The position numbers were made by a program, and so were the translations under genes. A DNA stretch of 5,352 nucleotides from DUPH01 sp035449085. Its GTDB lineage: Bacteria > Verrucomicrobiota > Kiritimatiellia > RFP12 > UBA1067. The notes beneath the pieces were generated by a model. That model saw nothing but the letters and a program-made list of their open reading frames with translations. It did not search any database and had not been told where the DNA came from. Positions 5,283 through 5,352 of the stretch are shown here, piece after piece (positions within the stretch are counted from its first letter, which is position 1; the number at the start of each line of letters is the position of its first letter). The DNA is taken from the NCBI GenBank assembly GCA_035449085.1, contig DAOTKE010000175.1, positions 1 to 5,352 on the forward strand. The letters are read 5' to 3'.

Positions 5283-5352
5283 GCGTGAACCAGGGTGCGC
5301 AGCGGTTCCAAATCAAGGGGGTCGAGATGCTGGGAAGCGCGAGGGGGGAGGG

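Noticed and set aside
5089..5316. Minus-strand frame of 75 residues containing AQLVRAADCGSAGRGFESR
   Set aside because: This peptide is the translation of the tRNA-His gene itself, a familiar spurious call.

Overview
The window looks like chromosomal DNA of a GC-rich, probably anaerobic bacterium of the Planctomycetota-Verrucomicrobiota-Kiritimatiellota (PVC) group. This is an inference from three things. The sigma factor resembles the Rhodopirellula/Verrucomicrobium family of ECF-like sigma factors and is coupled to a FecR-domain membrane protein. There is an oxygen-sensitive ferredoxin-linked indolepyruvate oxidoreductase. There is also the remnant of a secreted sialate O-acetylesterase-like enzyme, a class common in these polysaccharide degraders. 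No single feature proves the phylum.

Every supported gene lies on the minus strand, so the layout reads from right to left. At 5159-5282 are a candidate promoter, a complete tRNA-His(GTG) with encoded G-1 and CCA, and a clean intrinsic terminator (5111-5150). Next comes an eroded sialate O-acetylesterase pseudogene (about 5064-4763) with a plausible ribosome site and signal-peptide start, a frame jump, a large internal deletion and no C-terminus. Its tail merges with a sigma-70-like promoter (4746-4718) whose 17-bp spacer contains ten consecutive Gs on the minus strand. That promoter precedes iorA (4604-2829) and iorB (2808-2224), the two subunits of indolepyruvate:ferredoxin oxidoreductase. 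A yraN/UPF0102 gene (2208-1765) follows at close spacing, then a sigma factor (1694-1158). The sigma stop codon overlaps the start of a FecR-domain protein by four bases (ATGA), and that frame stays open to the left window edge.

Functionally there are two modules. iorAB would oxidatively decarboxylate aryl-pyruvates from amino-acid degradation to aryl-acetyl-CoA while reducing ferredoxin. The sigma/FecR pair is a translationally coupled regulator and membrane-partner unit. yraN lies between them and may be read through from iorAB.

The most unusual structure is at 36-161. Three different heptanucleotide repeat families (CGACGCT, GATTGGC and TCTTCCC types) follow one another in a single uninterrupted 7-bp register, inside the open frame of the FecR protein. 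Two homopolymer tracts are also placed where slippage would matter: G10 in the iorA promoter spacer and C8 at codons 3-5 of the FecR gene. The plus strand shows no convincing gene.
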